Shown piece after piece: positions 34,571-44,335 of a stretch of DNA of 64,000 nt. Position 1 is the stretch's first letter, and the number at the start of each line of letters is the position of its first letter. The position numbers and the translations under genes were made by a program. The stretch comes from Monodelphis domestica. Its lineage: Eukaryota; Chordata; Mammalia; Didelphimorphia; Didelphidae. A model generated the notes under the pieces. That model searched no databases. It had not been told where the DNA came from and saw only the letters and a program-made list of their open reading frames with translations. The stretch is taken from assembly GCF_027887165.1 (NCBI RefSeq), contig NC_077230.1, positions 33,369,351 to 33,433,350 of the forward strand, read 5' to 3'.

Positions 34571-35230
34571 CTGCTGAAGCCTGAAGACATAACTATGAGA
34601 AATGCTGAACGAGGTTGTACTCACTATATGCAAGTGAAAGGACTAGTAGAACCTCTTGTTCCTGGAAATATTACTGAAACATGTTTCAAAGTTTATGTTA
34701 ACTCTTTTATGTCTGTCTCTTGTAACTCTGTTGTCATGTGTGCTCACAAGGGGAGATTGGGAAAGAAATCTCTATGCAATTGATGAGGTAACACTGTCTC
34801 TCCCCCATCATTTCTTGAACATGGGGATAGGGGGACTTGAAAGACAAGAGAGTGAGTTAAGATATTAAAAAAGGAGGCACTTTGGTGTGAATTTTGAGTT
34901 TCTTAAATTCTAAGATAGCTTAATTAAGTGAAAAGGGATTTTGACCTCTGCTTTAGAGAAGACAGAGGTAGGAAAAATATCTGTTCAACATTTTTCTCCT
35001 TTCTACTCTGCTGGCCACAGAGAAGGAAGGTGAAAGAAGGACAGAAAGAGATGCTTGATTTCTCAATTAGATTCCTTATATGGTGTTTATTTCAAGGTAG
35101 GACTATGTATATGTGGTTTTGGAAAATCACAAGTGATTCTGAAATGTACTTGTGAAACCAAATAAAATGAATATAAGTATAATTCAGTGTTGAAAATTGT
35201 CTATCAGATTGTTTATTAAAATTACAGAAG

Positions 35231-35432
35231 AGGGAGCAGCTGGGTGGCTCAGTGGGTTGAGAGTCAGGCCTAGAGATGAGAAGTCCTAGGTTCAAATGTG
35301 GCCTCAGCCACTTCCCAGCTGTGTGACCCTGGGCAAGTCACTTGACCCCCATTGCCTAGCCCTTACAACTCTTCTGCCTTGGAGCCAATAGTATTGACTC
35401 CAAGATGGAAGGTAAGGGTTTTAATAAAAAAA
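35231..35432 (+). mobile_element. tRNA-derived marsupial SINE with 13-bp TSD
   Basis: 'gagcagctgggtggctcagt' head, B box 'aggttcaaatg', ends 'ggaaggtaagggttttaat' plus A-run. The direct repeat AAAATTACAGAAG flanks it at 35,218-35,230 and 35,433-35,445. Copy 1 of the ERV lacks this SINE at the homologous position. Confidence 0.92.
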
Positions 35433-35980
35433 AAAATTACAGAAGGGTTTTATTCTGTACCAATTTAGTGGTGGGAAAGCATGCAGTTCACTGAGATTTA
35501 AAGTGAAAATGTTAGTTAAACTGGTTTGAACTTTTGGACATATCAAAAATGGTTGTCATTTGAGTAAAGTAAAATTAGGAATATAATGTTTTTTCTTAAT
35601 CGATGTAATGGGTAGCCAATCTGATTAGAAGAAAGGGCTTGCTTCAAGAAACAGATAAAAAGCAAACTCTTAATAATTGCTGGTTGTTTAATTAAATGTA
35701 ATGGTTCAATAACTTATAGTATAAGAATTTAGTACCAGCTTTTAAGAAGAAAAATGTTGTGAAGCACTAAGATTCTGTGTATTCTAGGAAAGTGCTCACA
35801 AGTAAAAATGCTATGAACACTGGGAAGGAAGAAAAAGTTTCAGATATGTAAATTTGAAAATGGAACATGTATCTAGAATTTTGACTATTGTTAAATGATT
35901 TATGAAATATGGGCCAAAATTTGTACTTTGAATAAGAATGATTTTGCTTGGATGTAAATGTGTTTAAATGAAATCTGCTT

Positions 35981-36861
35981 CATGAAAAAGTGTTCTAAAT
36001 CTCTTGTAATCAGAGAAATCAAATCAAAACAACTCTGAGGTATCACCTCACACCTAGCAGATTGACTAACCTGACAGTAAAGGACAGTAATGAATGCTGG
36101 AGGGGAGGTCGCAAAGTTGGGACATTAATGCACTGCTAGTGTTGTGAATTGATCCAGCCATTCTGGAGGACAATTTGGAACTATGCACAAAGGGCACTAA
36201 AAGACTGTCTGCCGTTTGATTCAGCCATAGCATTGTTGGGTTTGTACCCCAAAGAGATAAGGAAAAAGACTTGTACAAGAATATTCATAGCTGTGCTCCT
36301 TGTGGTGGCAAAAAATTGGAAAATGAGGGGATGCCCTTCAATTGGGGAATGGCTGAATAAATTGTTGTATATGTTGGTGATGGAATACTACTGTGCTCAA
36401 AGGAGTAATAAAGTGGAGGAATTCCATGTGAATTGGAATGACCTCCAGGAATTGATGCAGCGCAAAAGGAGCAGAACCAGGAGAACATTAAACAGAGACT
36501 GAAACACTGTGGTATAATCGAATGTAATGGACTTCTCCATTAGTGGCAGTGCAGTGATTCTGAGTAACCCAGAGTGATCTATGAGAAAGAACACTATCCA
36601 CATTCAGAGGAAAAACACTGAAGAAAAACAATTGCTTGATTACATGGGTTGAGGGGGATATAATTGGGGATGTAGACTCTAAATGACCATCCTAGTGCTA
36701 ACATCAACAACATGGAAATAGGTTCTGATCAAGGACACGTGTAATACCCAGTGGAATTGTGCATCAGCCATGGGAAGTGTGGGGGGAGGGGATGGAGGGA
36801 AAGAATATGATTCTTGTAACCAAGGATTAATGTTCTAAATTGACTAAATAAAATAAAAAAC
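35981..36861 (+). mobile_element. 5'-truncated L1 with perfect 16-bp TSD
   Basis: Begins in the ORF2 C-terminal region ('catgaaaaagtgttctaaat') and ends with the 3' UTR and 'actaaataaaataaaaaac'. The target repeat TAAATGAAATCTGCTT is perfect at 35,965-35,980 and 36,862-36,877. A 117-codon open stretch (36,149-36,502) covers the ORF2 C-terminus. A clean target-primed insertion into ERV copy 2, young enough to keep an exact TSD. Confidence 0.95.
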
Positions 36862-37085
36862 TAAATGAAATCTGCTTGTATCATGTGATTTTGTTTAATC
36901 ACAAATGATTTATGAATTGTACCTTGGACTAAATTAATGTCTGATATGAATTGGATGAGATAATATGCTAAGATATAGTATGTAAATGATGCAATTTTTA
37001 AGAAGAATGATATTTTAGACTCTTTTGAGTTACTAAATAGCAAGTAAAAATAATACCTGGTGGAGTGAAGTTTATGTGAATAATG

Positions 37086-37535
37086 ATGGTGAAAAGCAAG
37101 TAGAAGAAGGTGAGAGGAAAAAAGTCCAAATTGTCTCCAACAATCCTTCCATGACAATTATTAAAATGCACTTCAAAGAAGACAGAAATGCAAATTCAAC
37201 AAGAAGTCACAGGACTCTCTTGCTGAAAATACTTGGAAGGTATGCACAGAGAATCTATTTTTCACAAGATAAGGAAGAGATGGGCCGGCTGAACATCCTC
37301 CCCCATCCACTGCACTAAGACCTAAAATGAGATTGGGTTGGCTGTTTGAGCCCTGGGCGGAGGCTGCAGCTATGAGGAAATGCCTCTGATCTACCACATG
37401 AGGTCCAGGGCTCTGATAACATCTGGAAGGGAGGAATTTGGGAGGGGCTACCTGGCCAGACACCTGGCCAAAAAACAAACCAGACAAAGAAACAGGGAAA
37501 TGGACACAAGCTCTGAAGGAGATCAAAAAGGAATT
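37086..37535. other. Unresolved junction between ERV tail and L1
   Basis: Partly GC-rich (37.27-37.47 kb), possibly the 5' part of an older L1 or unrelated DNA. No confident assignment. Confidence 0.35.
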
Positions 37536-38560
37536 TAAAAATCAAATAAGACAGGTTGAAGAGAATGACAATGAGGAGACAACATATCCAAATCTATGGG
37601 ATATAGCCAGAGCAGTATTCAGGAAAATTTATACCCCTGAGTGCCTATATCAACAAAATAGAGAGTGAGAATATCAATGAATTGGGCTTGCAACTTAAAA
37701 AGGTAGAGAACAAGTTTAAAATTCCCAGATGAAAACTAAATTGGAAATCCTAAAAGTCAAAGGAGAAATTAATAAAATTGAAAGTAAAAGAACTATTAAA
37801 TAAGACAAGGAGCTGGTATTTAAAAAATAAAATAAAGTACTGGTTAATTTAATAAAAAAGAAAGAGCATCAAGTTGACAGTATCAAAACCGAAAAGGATG
37901 AGCTCACCTCTACTGAAGAAGAAATCAAGACTATTAAGATCTATTTTGTCCAATTATATGGTAATAAATATGACAATCTAGATCAAATAGGTGAATATTT
38001 ACAAAAATATTAATTGCCTAGGTCAACAAAAGAAGAAATCAAATACTTAAATAATTCCATCTCAGAAAAAGAAATTGAAGCCTTCAAAGAATTCCCTAAG
38101 AAAAAATCCCCAGGGTCAGATGAATTCACAAGTGAATTCTATCAAACATTTAAAGAACTAATCCCAATATTATAAAAACTATTTGACAAAATAAGCAAAG
38201 AAGGAGTCTTACCCAAATACTTTTTATGACACAAATATTGTATTGATTCCAAAGCCAGGCAGACCAAAAACAGAGAAAGAAAACTACAGACCAATTTCCT
38301 TAATAAACATAGATGCAAAAATCTTAAAAAGAAAACTAGCAAAAAGATTCCAGCAAGTGATCATGAGGATTATTCACTATGACCAGGTGGATTTTATATC
38401 AATGCAAGGATGGTTTAATATTAGGAAAACCATCCATATAATTGATCATATCAATAACCAAACCAATAGAAATCACATGATTATCTCAATAGATACAGAA
38501 AAAGCCTTTGACAAAATACAACACCCATTCCTATTGAAAACACTAGAAAGTATAGGAATC
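37536..38560 (+). pseudogene. L1 ORF2 fragment (Z region to RT N-terminus)
   Basis: Plus-strand sequence encodes 'TTYPNLWDIARAVFRKIYTP', then 'EFPKKKSP', then an open segment 38,243-38,626 with '[20 protein letters not shown]' and '[20 protein letters not shown]'-type RT motifs. Stops and frameshifts separate the parts. It ends abruptly inside RT at about 38,560, before FADD. Confidence 0.85.
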
Positions 38561-39050
38561 CTTCTGCTACTTCCTCCTTCACCTGTGTTACAATTGAAAT
38601 TCTCTCAAGAGGCTGATTTGGGGTAAGAAATATCAGTTTATTGACTATCTATCTGTTTATTGGTTAGGCCAGCATCATAACTGATAAAGTGACATATAGG
38701 TTTATGGCACTCTCAAATGATGACAGAACCTGAATCCTCATGAAGTAGCTTAATAAATAGTTATAAGAGCTCCTTGAATATTCCAAGACATTTCTAATCA
38801 CTAACTAGCTAATTAAGAGGAGGTTCATCAAACCCTGAGCCCTTCTCCACACCCAACAAGTGGGGACATAAAGGTCCACAAGTATAATGGAAAAGAATCC
38901 TTGACCCGTTCATTTATTAACCAAATTCTATTTTTTAAAAAAGGACATTCTTTGGGATTCCTAAGGACAAGACCTAGATTCCAGATGCAGTGACTTTCTC
39001 TAGTATATAGGAATCAGGGTCTTTCTACTCCAGTGTCCTGATAGAATTAA
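38561..39050 (-). mobile_element. Possible LTR-like insertion at the L1 break
   Basis: Non-L1 sequence. The minus strand has 'agtcaataaactgatattt', which could be a poly(A) region. The 10-mer TATAGGAATC occurs at the left edge (about 38,553-38,562) and again near 39,005-39,014. Whether that is a TSD is uncertain. Confidence 0.3.
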
Positions 39051-39059
39051 TAATACACC

Positions 39060-40382
39060 ATCTTTCACAAGTCCCACCACTCCACTTGCACAAGTGATTC
39101 CATTCCATAGCATTTTCCTTCAACAGATTGATGCTATTATTCCCACCACCTCTTCTTTTCAATCTTTCCCTGTCTGCTGTTTCCTTCCCCCATATCTTCA
39201 TATTCATAAACATGCTCCTCTCTTCCTCATCCTCAAAAACCCTTTGCTTGATCCCTTTATTCCCACTATCATTCTAAATCTCTTCTGTCCTTCATTTTCA
39301 AACTCCCTAAAAAGGCTGTCTACAATAGGTGTCTCCACTTTATCACCTCCCACTCTTTTTTTAAACCCTACAATCTGACTTCTCACCTTATTCCACTGAA
39401 TCTTCTTTTTCCAAAGTTATCAGTGATTTCTTAGTTGCCAAGTACAAAGTCCCTTTCTTAATCCTCATTTTCCTGTACCTCCCTGGAGCTTTTGATGTTG
39501 CTGATAACCCTCTTTTCCTGAATACTTTCCCCTTTATAGGTTTTTGCAATGCTAATTTCTCCTGGTTCTCCTTCTGTTTATCCTCAGTTCTCTTGCTGAA
39601 TCCTTATCCAGGTAACATCATCTAACCATGGGAGTGTCCTGGATTGTTAAAGTCTGTTGATTTCATCCTGGCAACATCTCTCAAAATGTCCCCTTCTCTC
39701 TTCTGATACTGCTACCATCCTGGGGAGGACCCTAATCTCCTCATCTGTGGACAACTGATGGATCTGCCTGCCACAAGTCTCTCCCTTTTCCAAACTGTCC
39801 TCCATTCAGCTGCCAAAATGATTTTCTCAAAAACATTTGTCTCTATTCAATAAAACTACAAATACCATAGCTCCATATCACCTCCAGGATCAAATATAAA
39901 ATCTTCTGTTTAGCTTTCAAAGTCCTTCATAACCAACACTCCACACCACACATGATCACCTCCTCCACACACACATAATTTCTTTTAGTCTTATTTCCCA
40001 GGTCCAGTGACATTGGTTAATTTGTTTACTTAAACATTCTATTTCTTAATTCCTAAAATTCTCTCTGTCCCATGTTGGGAATGTTCTTCCTCCTGATCTT
40101 TGCCAATTGACCTCTCTGACTTCCTTCAAGTCCTAACTGAAATCCTAACTTCTATAGGAAGTCATTTCTAATCCCTCTGAATTCTAATGCTCTCCTTCTT
40201 TTAATTATTTCCTGTTGATTCTGTATATAGTTTATTTGTACAGATTTGTCTGTTGTCTCTCTCATTAGATAGAAAGTTCCCTGAGGGCAGAAACTCATTT
40301 TTGCTTCCATATATCCTTAGAACTTATCACAGTGCCTGGCACATAGTACATGCTTAATAAATGTTTATTGATTGATTAATCA
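39060..40382 (+). mobile_element. L2-like LINE, 3' 1.3 kb
   Basis: RT-end and tail blocks: 'ctgtcctccattcagctgcc', 'ccatatcacctccaggatcaa', 'ggaatgttcttcctcctgat', 'cctgagggcagaaactcat', 'cacagtgcctggcacatagt' and 'taataaatgtttattgattg' with a short terminal TGATT repeat. The reading frame is lost. Confidence 0.8.
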
Positions 40383-40689
40383 GTGTTAGCACATGTGATA
40401 TACAACCATTAAGGCAAATCTAACTCAAAAATAAATTTTGACCTATTATACAATTTCTGCTTTCTGAGACAATTTTTCTGTTTAAGATTGTTTAAAATAA
40501 ACTTTCCTTTCCCTTTTCCAAATTGGAGAGAAATAATCCTTACAATCAAGGTTCTCAAGTTTTTATCAAGGCTGACAAGAATTTATGGCAAAATTGCTTT
40601 GGAGACTTTTCCTCCCTTTTTGGAGTTACTGGAGAGATGGGGGAAAACCTTTAAATAGGCTTCCTATTGAGGCTCCCCGAACCCATGAA
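40383..40689. other. Unclassified spacer
   Basis: No element recognised. Confidence 0.4.
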
Positions 40690-41350
40690 AAGCCTCAAGG
40701 TAGGAAGATAGAAAAAGGATAGAAGTTTTGGATACCCCGAGGGATGTGGTGGAGCCAAGTTATAGATATGAAGTGGCAGAAATGAGTCAGAAACCAGGCC
40801 TTATTGATTATAATGGGGCCACAGCAGAACCCCGATCTTAGGATGTCGCAGCGGCATGATCCATCCTGAGATCCACAATTAATACCACACAGGTCAGAGA
40901 TATGATAGAGAAAAGAGAGTACCTGGCCAAAAGCCAGGACCCAAGAGAGAGAGATAGAGGAGGAAAGGAATTAAAGAGGCCAAGCTCCAGCAAGGACAGG
41001 TATCAGTGAGTGCTGAGATCCAAGAGAGGAAGAGAGGGCGGAGCTTGCTGTGGCCCTGTATTTAATCTCTTTGATATGCAAATATACACAATACATAGGG
41101 ATGATTATCTTGGTTAATGACAAGGTATAGGTGTGGTTTCTCTTAGCCAGGTGAGCACAAAGAAACCTGTTTTCCCACCTCACCTGGGGGAAGCTGGGGT
41201 CAAGGGTCAGAGGCTTTACCAGTTATGCTCAAGACTGAGCATGCTCTCTTCTAAGCCACTCTGTACATACTGTTTCCCTTGCCCATAGCTAGGGGTGGAC
41301 TGCTATACCTAGGAATACCTTTTGCTGATATTAACCCAGATTCACAGAAA
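40690..41350 (-). mobile_element. Candidate LTR, minus strand, unrelated to families A and B
   Basis: The minus strand reads 'taatcaataaggcctggttt' (poly(A)-like) near 40,805. Further upstream come GC-rich promoter-like sequence and an octamer-like ATTTGCAT near 41,078. Ends are not defined. Confidence 0.35.
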
Positions 41351-42429
41351 TGACAAAATATGTATTTCCATCATCACCATTCATTCACAAAACCAAAAAT
41401 CCATTGAATATACCAAATTTATAATAATCATCCAATAAGGAGTCCCTGGGGAGAAAATCACAAGATTATGGAATTCTCAGAGGAGGCAAGAATAATTAAA
41501 TTTTGGCTTATGAACTGGGCCAGTGCTAAGAAGAAGAAAGCCATTTGTGTCAATGAGTCTCAGAATTGGGCCCTTGCATACTGAAACCCTTCTCTCTTTC
41601 CGAATTGGAAGTCATCAGGTGCTACTGAAATTGTCTTCATCCCAGACTAGTTAAATGACTGATAATTTACACAAACTTCTACTTCTACTGACAAAGCTTC
41701 TACTGACATGCCATTATGACCTATGACCTATACAATGTAGAAGGTGACTACAAACACATATAGGAACAGGGACATGAACAATCACCTTTTCCTATGTCTG
41801 GAAGACTTAGTCTTTTTCTTTCAATTGGAAAAATGGGTCAGGTCAGATGGTCAAATAGAGCAAATTCACAGGGGGACTCTATTACAAGATTGGGAAGTGG
41901 ACTCACTGCAAGTGTTCAAAAAGTCTTTGACCTATATTGAGTAAGTTATTGTTTGGACATGGATATCATTCAAAGTTGAGCAGACCTGGACCATATTGAC
42001 TTATTTGAGAGACCTGAAATTCTAATTCATGTGACTGTTTAAGTTGCAAAGAAAAAAAATATTGATACCATACTCTGAATTTTAGGTACAAGTTTGCCAG
42101 AAACAGTTTTTAAAAATTAATCTAACATTATTCCACATTCAAACACTTTTAACTTAAGAGGAATTTCCATAGTCACATTGTCTTTTCCAAACTCCATGGA
42201 ATCCTTCTCACAAAGCAATTTGAAGTAACATATGAATCTTAAATGAAATATGACAAAATCCAGTTTAGGGTCAACATGCTCCACTATCTTCTCCTAAAAC
42301 TAGTAAATTCTTTCTTTGTTTCCTATGAGGGTCTACTGGAATGTTAAAAAAGGGCTACCTCACTGAGCAATAGTCAAATGGTTTCTAACATTCTTTTACA
42401 CCCCAAATCTATCAGTCTTTAAATCAGAA
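41351..42429. other. Unclassified intergenic DNA
   Basis: No gene, SINE, LTR or LINE block recognised. Confidence 0.4.
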
Positions 42430-42740
42430 CTTTAAATTTCATTATCTTTGTTGAGAGTACTATTATCCTTCTGAACTTCATGAGTTATTTTTGACTCCTC
42501 CTTCTCCTTCATCCTATACACCAAGTCAGCTGCCAGGTCATGTTCACCTGCTCAATATCCCTTGCTCAAATCTACTTTTCTCCTCTCAAAACGCTATCAC
42601 TCTGATTTGGGTCTTTCTCACTTCCTCCTAGAATGTTACATTAGTCTCCTACTTGGTTTTCTAGTTTCAGGTCTCCCTTCTATCTAATCTGTCTTCTATT
42701 TAACGGCAAGAAGTTATATTAAACATATATTAAAACTCTC
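42430..42740 (+). mobile_element. L2-like LINE fragment
   Basis: 'ttatttttgactcctccttctcc', 'agtcagctgccaggtcatgtt' and 'atgttacattagtctcctac' follow the order of an L2 ORF, upstream of the part preserved at 39.8 kb. Confidence 0.6.
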
Positions 42741-42744
42741 CAAA

Positions 42745-42958
42745 CAATGGAGAGAATTACAAAAAATAAAATGGACAATTTTGATTACCATAAACTTTTA
42801 TTGAAAAGTTTTTGGTTAGACAAAAATAATGCAGTTAAAATTAGGAGGGAAACAGTTGACTTGGGGTGGGGGATCTTTACAGCAAGTTTACTAATAAAAT
42901 TGTCACCAGGAATTCTTGCAGTTCTCTATTGCATTAAAGATATATTTCCATCCCTGTA
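42745..42958 (+). pseudogene. L1 ORF2 C-terminal fragment
   Basis: A 70-codon open stretch encodes 'NKMDNFDYHKLLLKSFWLDK' and 'NNAVKIRRETVD', matching the L1 ORF2 segment that reads 'LEYIKLK...CTNKTNVTKIRR' elsewhere. It abuts an L1 ORF1 fragment of opposite orientation. Confidence 0.75.
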
Positions 42959-43430
42959 AGATTATATTGTGTTTTGTCATGTAAAAATGGAGATTTGAAT
43001 CCTGGACTTCAATCCCCAGAAGTCCTTACTCTAGTTCCCAAGATACCCTCTAATCTCACTGAGATCCCCACCTGGGGCTGTAAAGCCTACTGAACTCTCT
43101 CTTCCTGCTTGTGCTTCCAAACACTCCCGTCTCTCAGGATGTAGAGTAAGTGGCTATGAATGGCCTCTGTGCCTAGGCATGTCCTTTCTTATCTTTAATA
43201 AATCTCATAAAAATATAATACTTTAAGCAGAGAAACTGAATTTTAAGTGCTACAGTCAGTGAAGATTATTCTTAGTTGCAAGCCTATATTGGTTGCCCTT
43301 TGGAATATGGTATTCTAAGCATTCAAGTTCTTTATGGTTGTTGCTAAATTTAGACTACAAAATCTTGTCTGAGTTTGACTGTAGTTCTTGACACTTGAAT
43401 TCATTCTTTTTGCAGAATTTTTATTGTATT
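42959..43430 (-). mobile_element. L1 ORF1 fragment split by a solo LTR
   Basis: 'gtgttttgtca' before the LTR and 'gtgaagattattcttagttg', 'ccctttggaatatggtattc' after it align with the ORF1 C-terminal segment read in reverse at 7.62-8.2 kb. The continuous L1 is restored by removing the LTR and one TSD copy. Confidence 0.7.
42980..43254 (+). mobile_element. Solo LTR, family A, with 4-bp TSD (GTCA)
   Basis: A 275-bp LTR starting TGTAAAAATGG and ending GTGCTACA, flanked by GTCA at 42,976-42,979 and 43,255-43,258. Shared family A blocks: 'ctatctttaataaatctcat' (poly(A) region), 'aaaatataatactttaagcagag'. Shorter and more diverged than the copies at 7.66 and 51.19 kb. Confidence 0.85.
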
Positions 43431-44130
43431 ATTATTTTTTTATTATTGTGACAGAGGCTGGCACTAGAGAAAAAGTGCCAGGCTGAAGAGTATGTGAAAT
43501 TGACCACCTCGACAGGGGAGGGGCCCCAGGAGTGGAATCCAGAGGAGGAGAAGACTCTGGCTGGGAGAGCAGTGAGGGGCTCTTGGTCTTGAGAAGCTGA
43601 AGAGAGAAGTTGGGGGAAAAGACTTTCTCCTGAGGGTTACCCACTTTTCCAGCTGGTGACTGGAAATCTTTCCCCCCAACACTTCCCAATTGAAGGGACT
43701 TCTGAAGAGAAGCCTGAGCAGAATTACCTGATTGAGTTGACATTAAAATTTATCTGTTCCCCAAGCTGAGTGAGTGAACAGATCAAGGGGAAACCCTTTG
43801 GTCTTGAGTAGTGGAGGTAGGCCAAGAGGGACAAGAGCAAATCTGGGAGAGCAGCTTTAGCTAAGGAGGGAAGACAGAAGGGGGAAAATCTTCAAATCCC
43901 CTCTTCTCTCTCTGAGCCCCCTGAGAGAAAGTCAGGTTGACTCACCCCTGGGCAACAGGAGCTGAGGTAAAGTCTGCTCAGGTTTCTCTTCAGAAGTCCC
44001 TTCAATTGGGAAGTGCTTTAGTTCTGTGACCAATCCAGGGCTCAGTGTCTTTGTCCTCAGGGGGATATAGGCTTGCTTTAGAAAATCATTCTATGGTACC
44101 ACTGTGCTGGGGAGACTATGGATTAGTCTC
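43431..44130. other. GC-richer block with long inverted repeat, family unknown
   Basis: Contains arms of about 50 bp at 43,680-43,729 and 43,965-44,015 in inverted orientation around a 235-bp spacer. A 103-codon minus-strand open stretch (43,432-43,743) is Ser/Pro/Gln-rich, lacks a domain and runs through one arm. It is not called as a gene. Possible decayed LTR element. Confidence 0.5.
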
Positions 44131-44335
44131 AGTATTTTTTTAAACCTTTACCTTCTGTCTTAATATCAATTCTAAGGCAGAACAAAGAGTATCAGGAACT
44201 AGGCAATCAGGGTTAAGTGACTTGCCCAAGGCCACAGAGCTAGGGACTGTCTGAGGTCAGATTTGAACTCAGGTCCTCTTGACTTCAGGCCTGATGTTCT
44301 ATCCATTGTGCTACCTAGCTACCCGGTAGTATCTT
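44131..44335 (-). mobile_element. tRNA-derived marsupial SINE, minus strand
   Basis: Begins with T-run and 'aaacctttaccttctgtctt', contains 'agtgacttgcccaaggccaca' and B-box complement 'atttgaactcagg', and ends 'ctacctagctaccc'. The flanking direct repeat AGTAT(C)TTTTTT is imperfect. Confidence 0.8.

Larger units (their letters stand above)
34690..37085 (+). mobile_element. ERV copy 2, 3' tail without recognisable env
   Basis: Colinear with the tail of copy 1 (23.37-24.31 and 30.65-30.80 kb). After the SINE and L1 insertions are removed, about 1.3 kb of ERV sequence is left, including 'ggccacagagaaggaagg', 'tatgtggttttggaaaatcac', 'gttcaataacttatagtata' and 'aataatacctggtggagtgaag'. The tail ends near 37,085 and no 3' LTR follows. 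No env domain is visible. Confidence 0.65.

Noticed and set aside
38553..39014. 10-mer TATAGGAATC at both ends of a non-L1 block, as a TSD
   Set aside because: The sequence after the second copy does not clearly resume L1, so the repeat may be coincidental.
43432..43743. 103-codon minus-strand open frame
   Set aside because: Low-complexity Ser/Pro/Gln composition, crosses an inverted-repeat arm, no domain or neighbouring exon signals.
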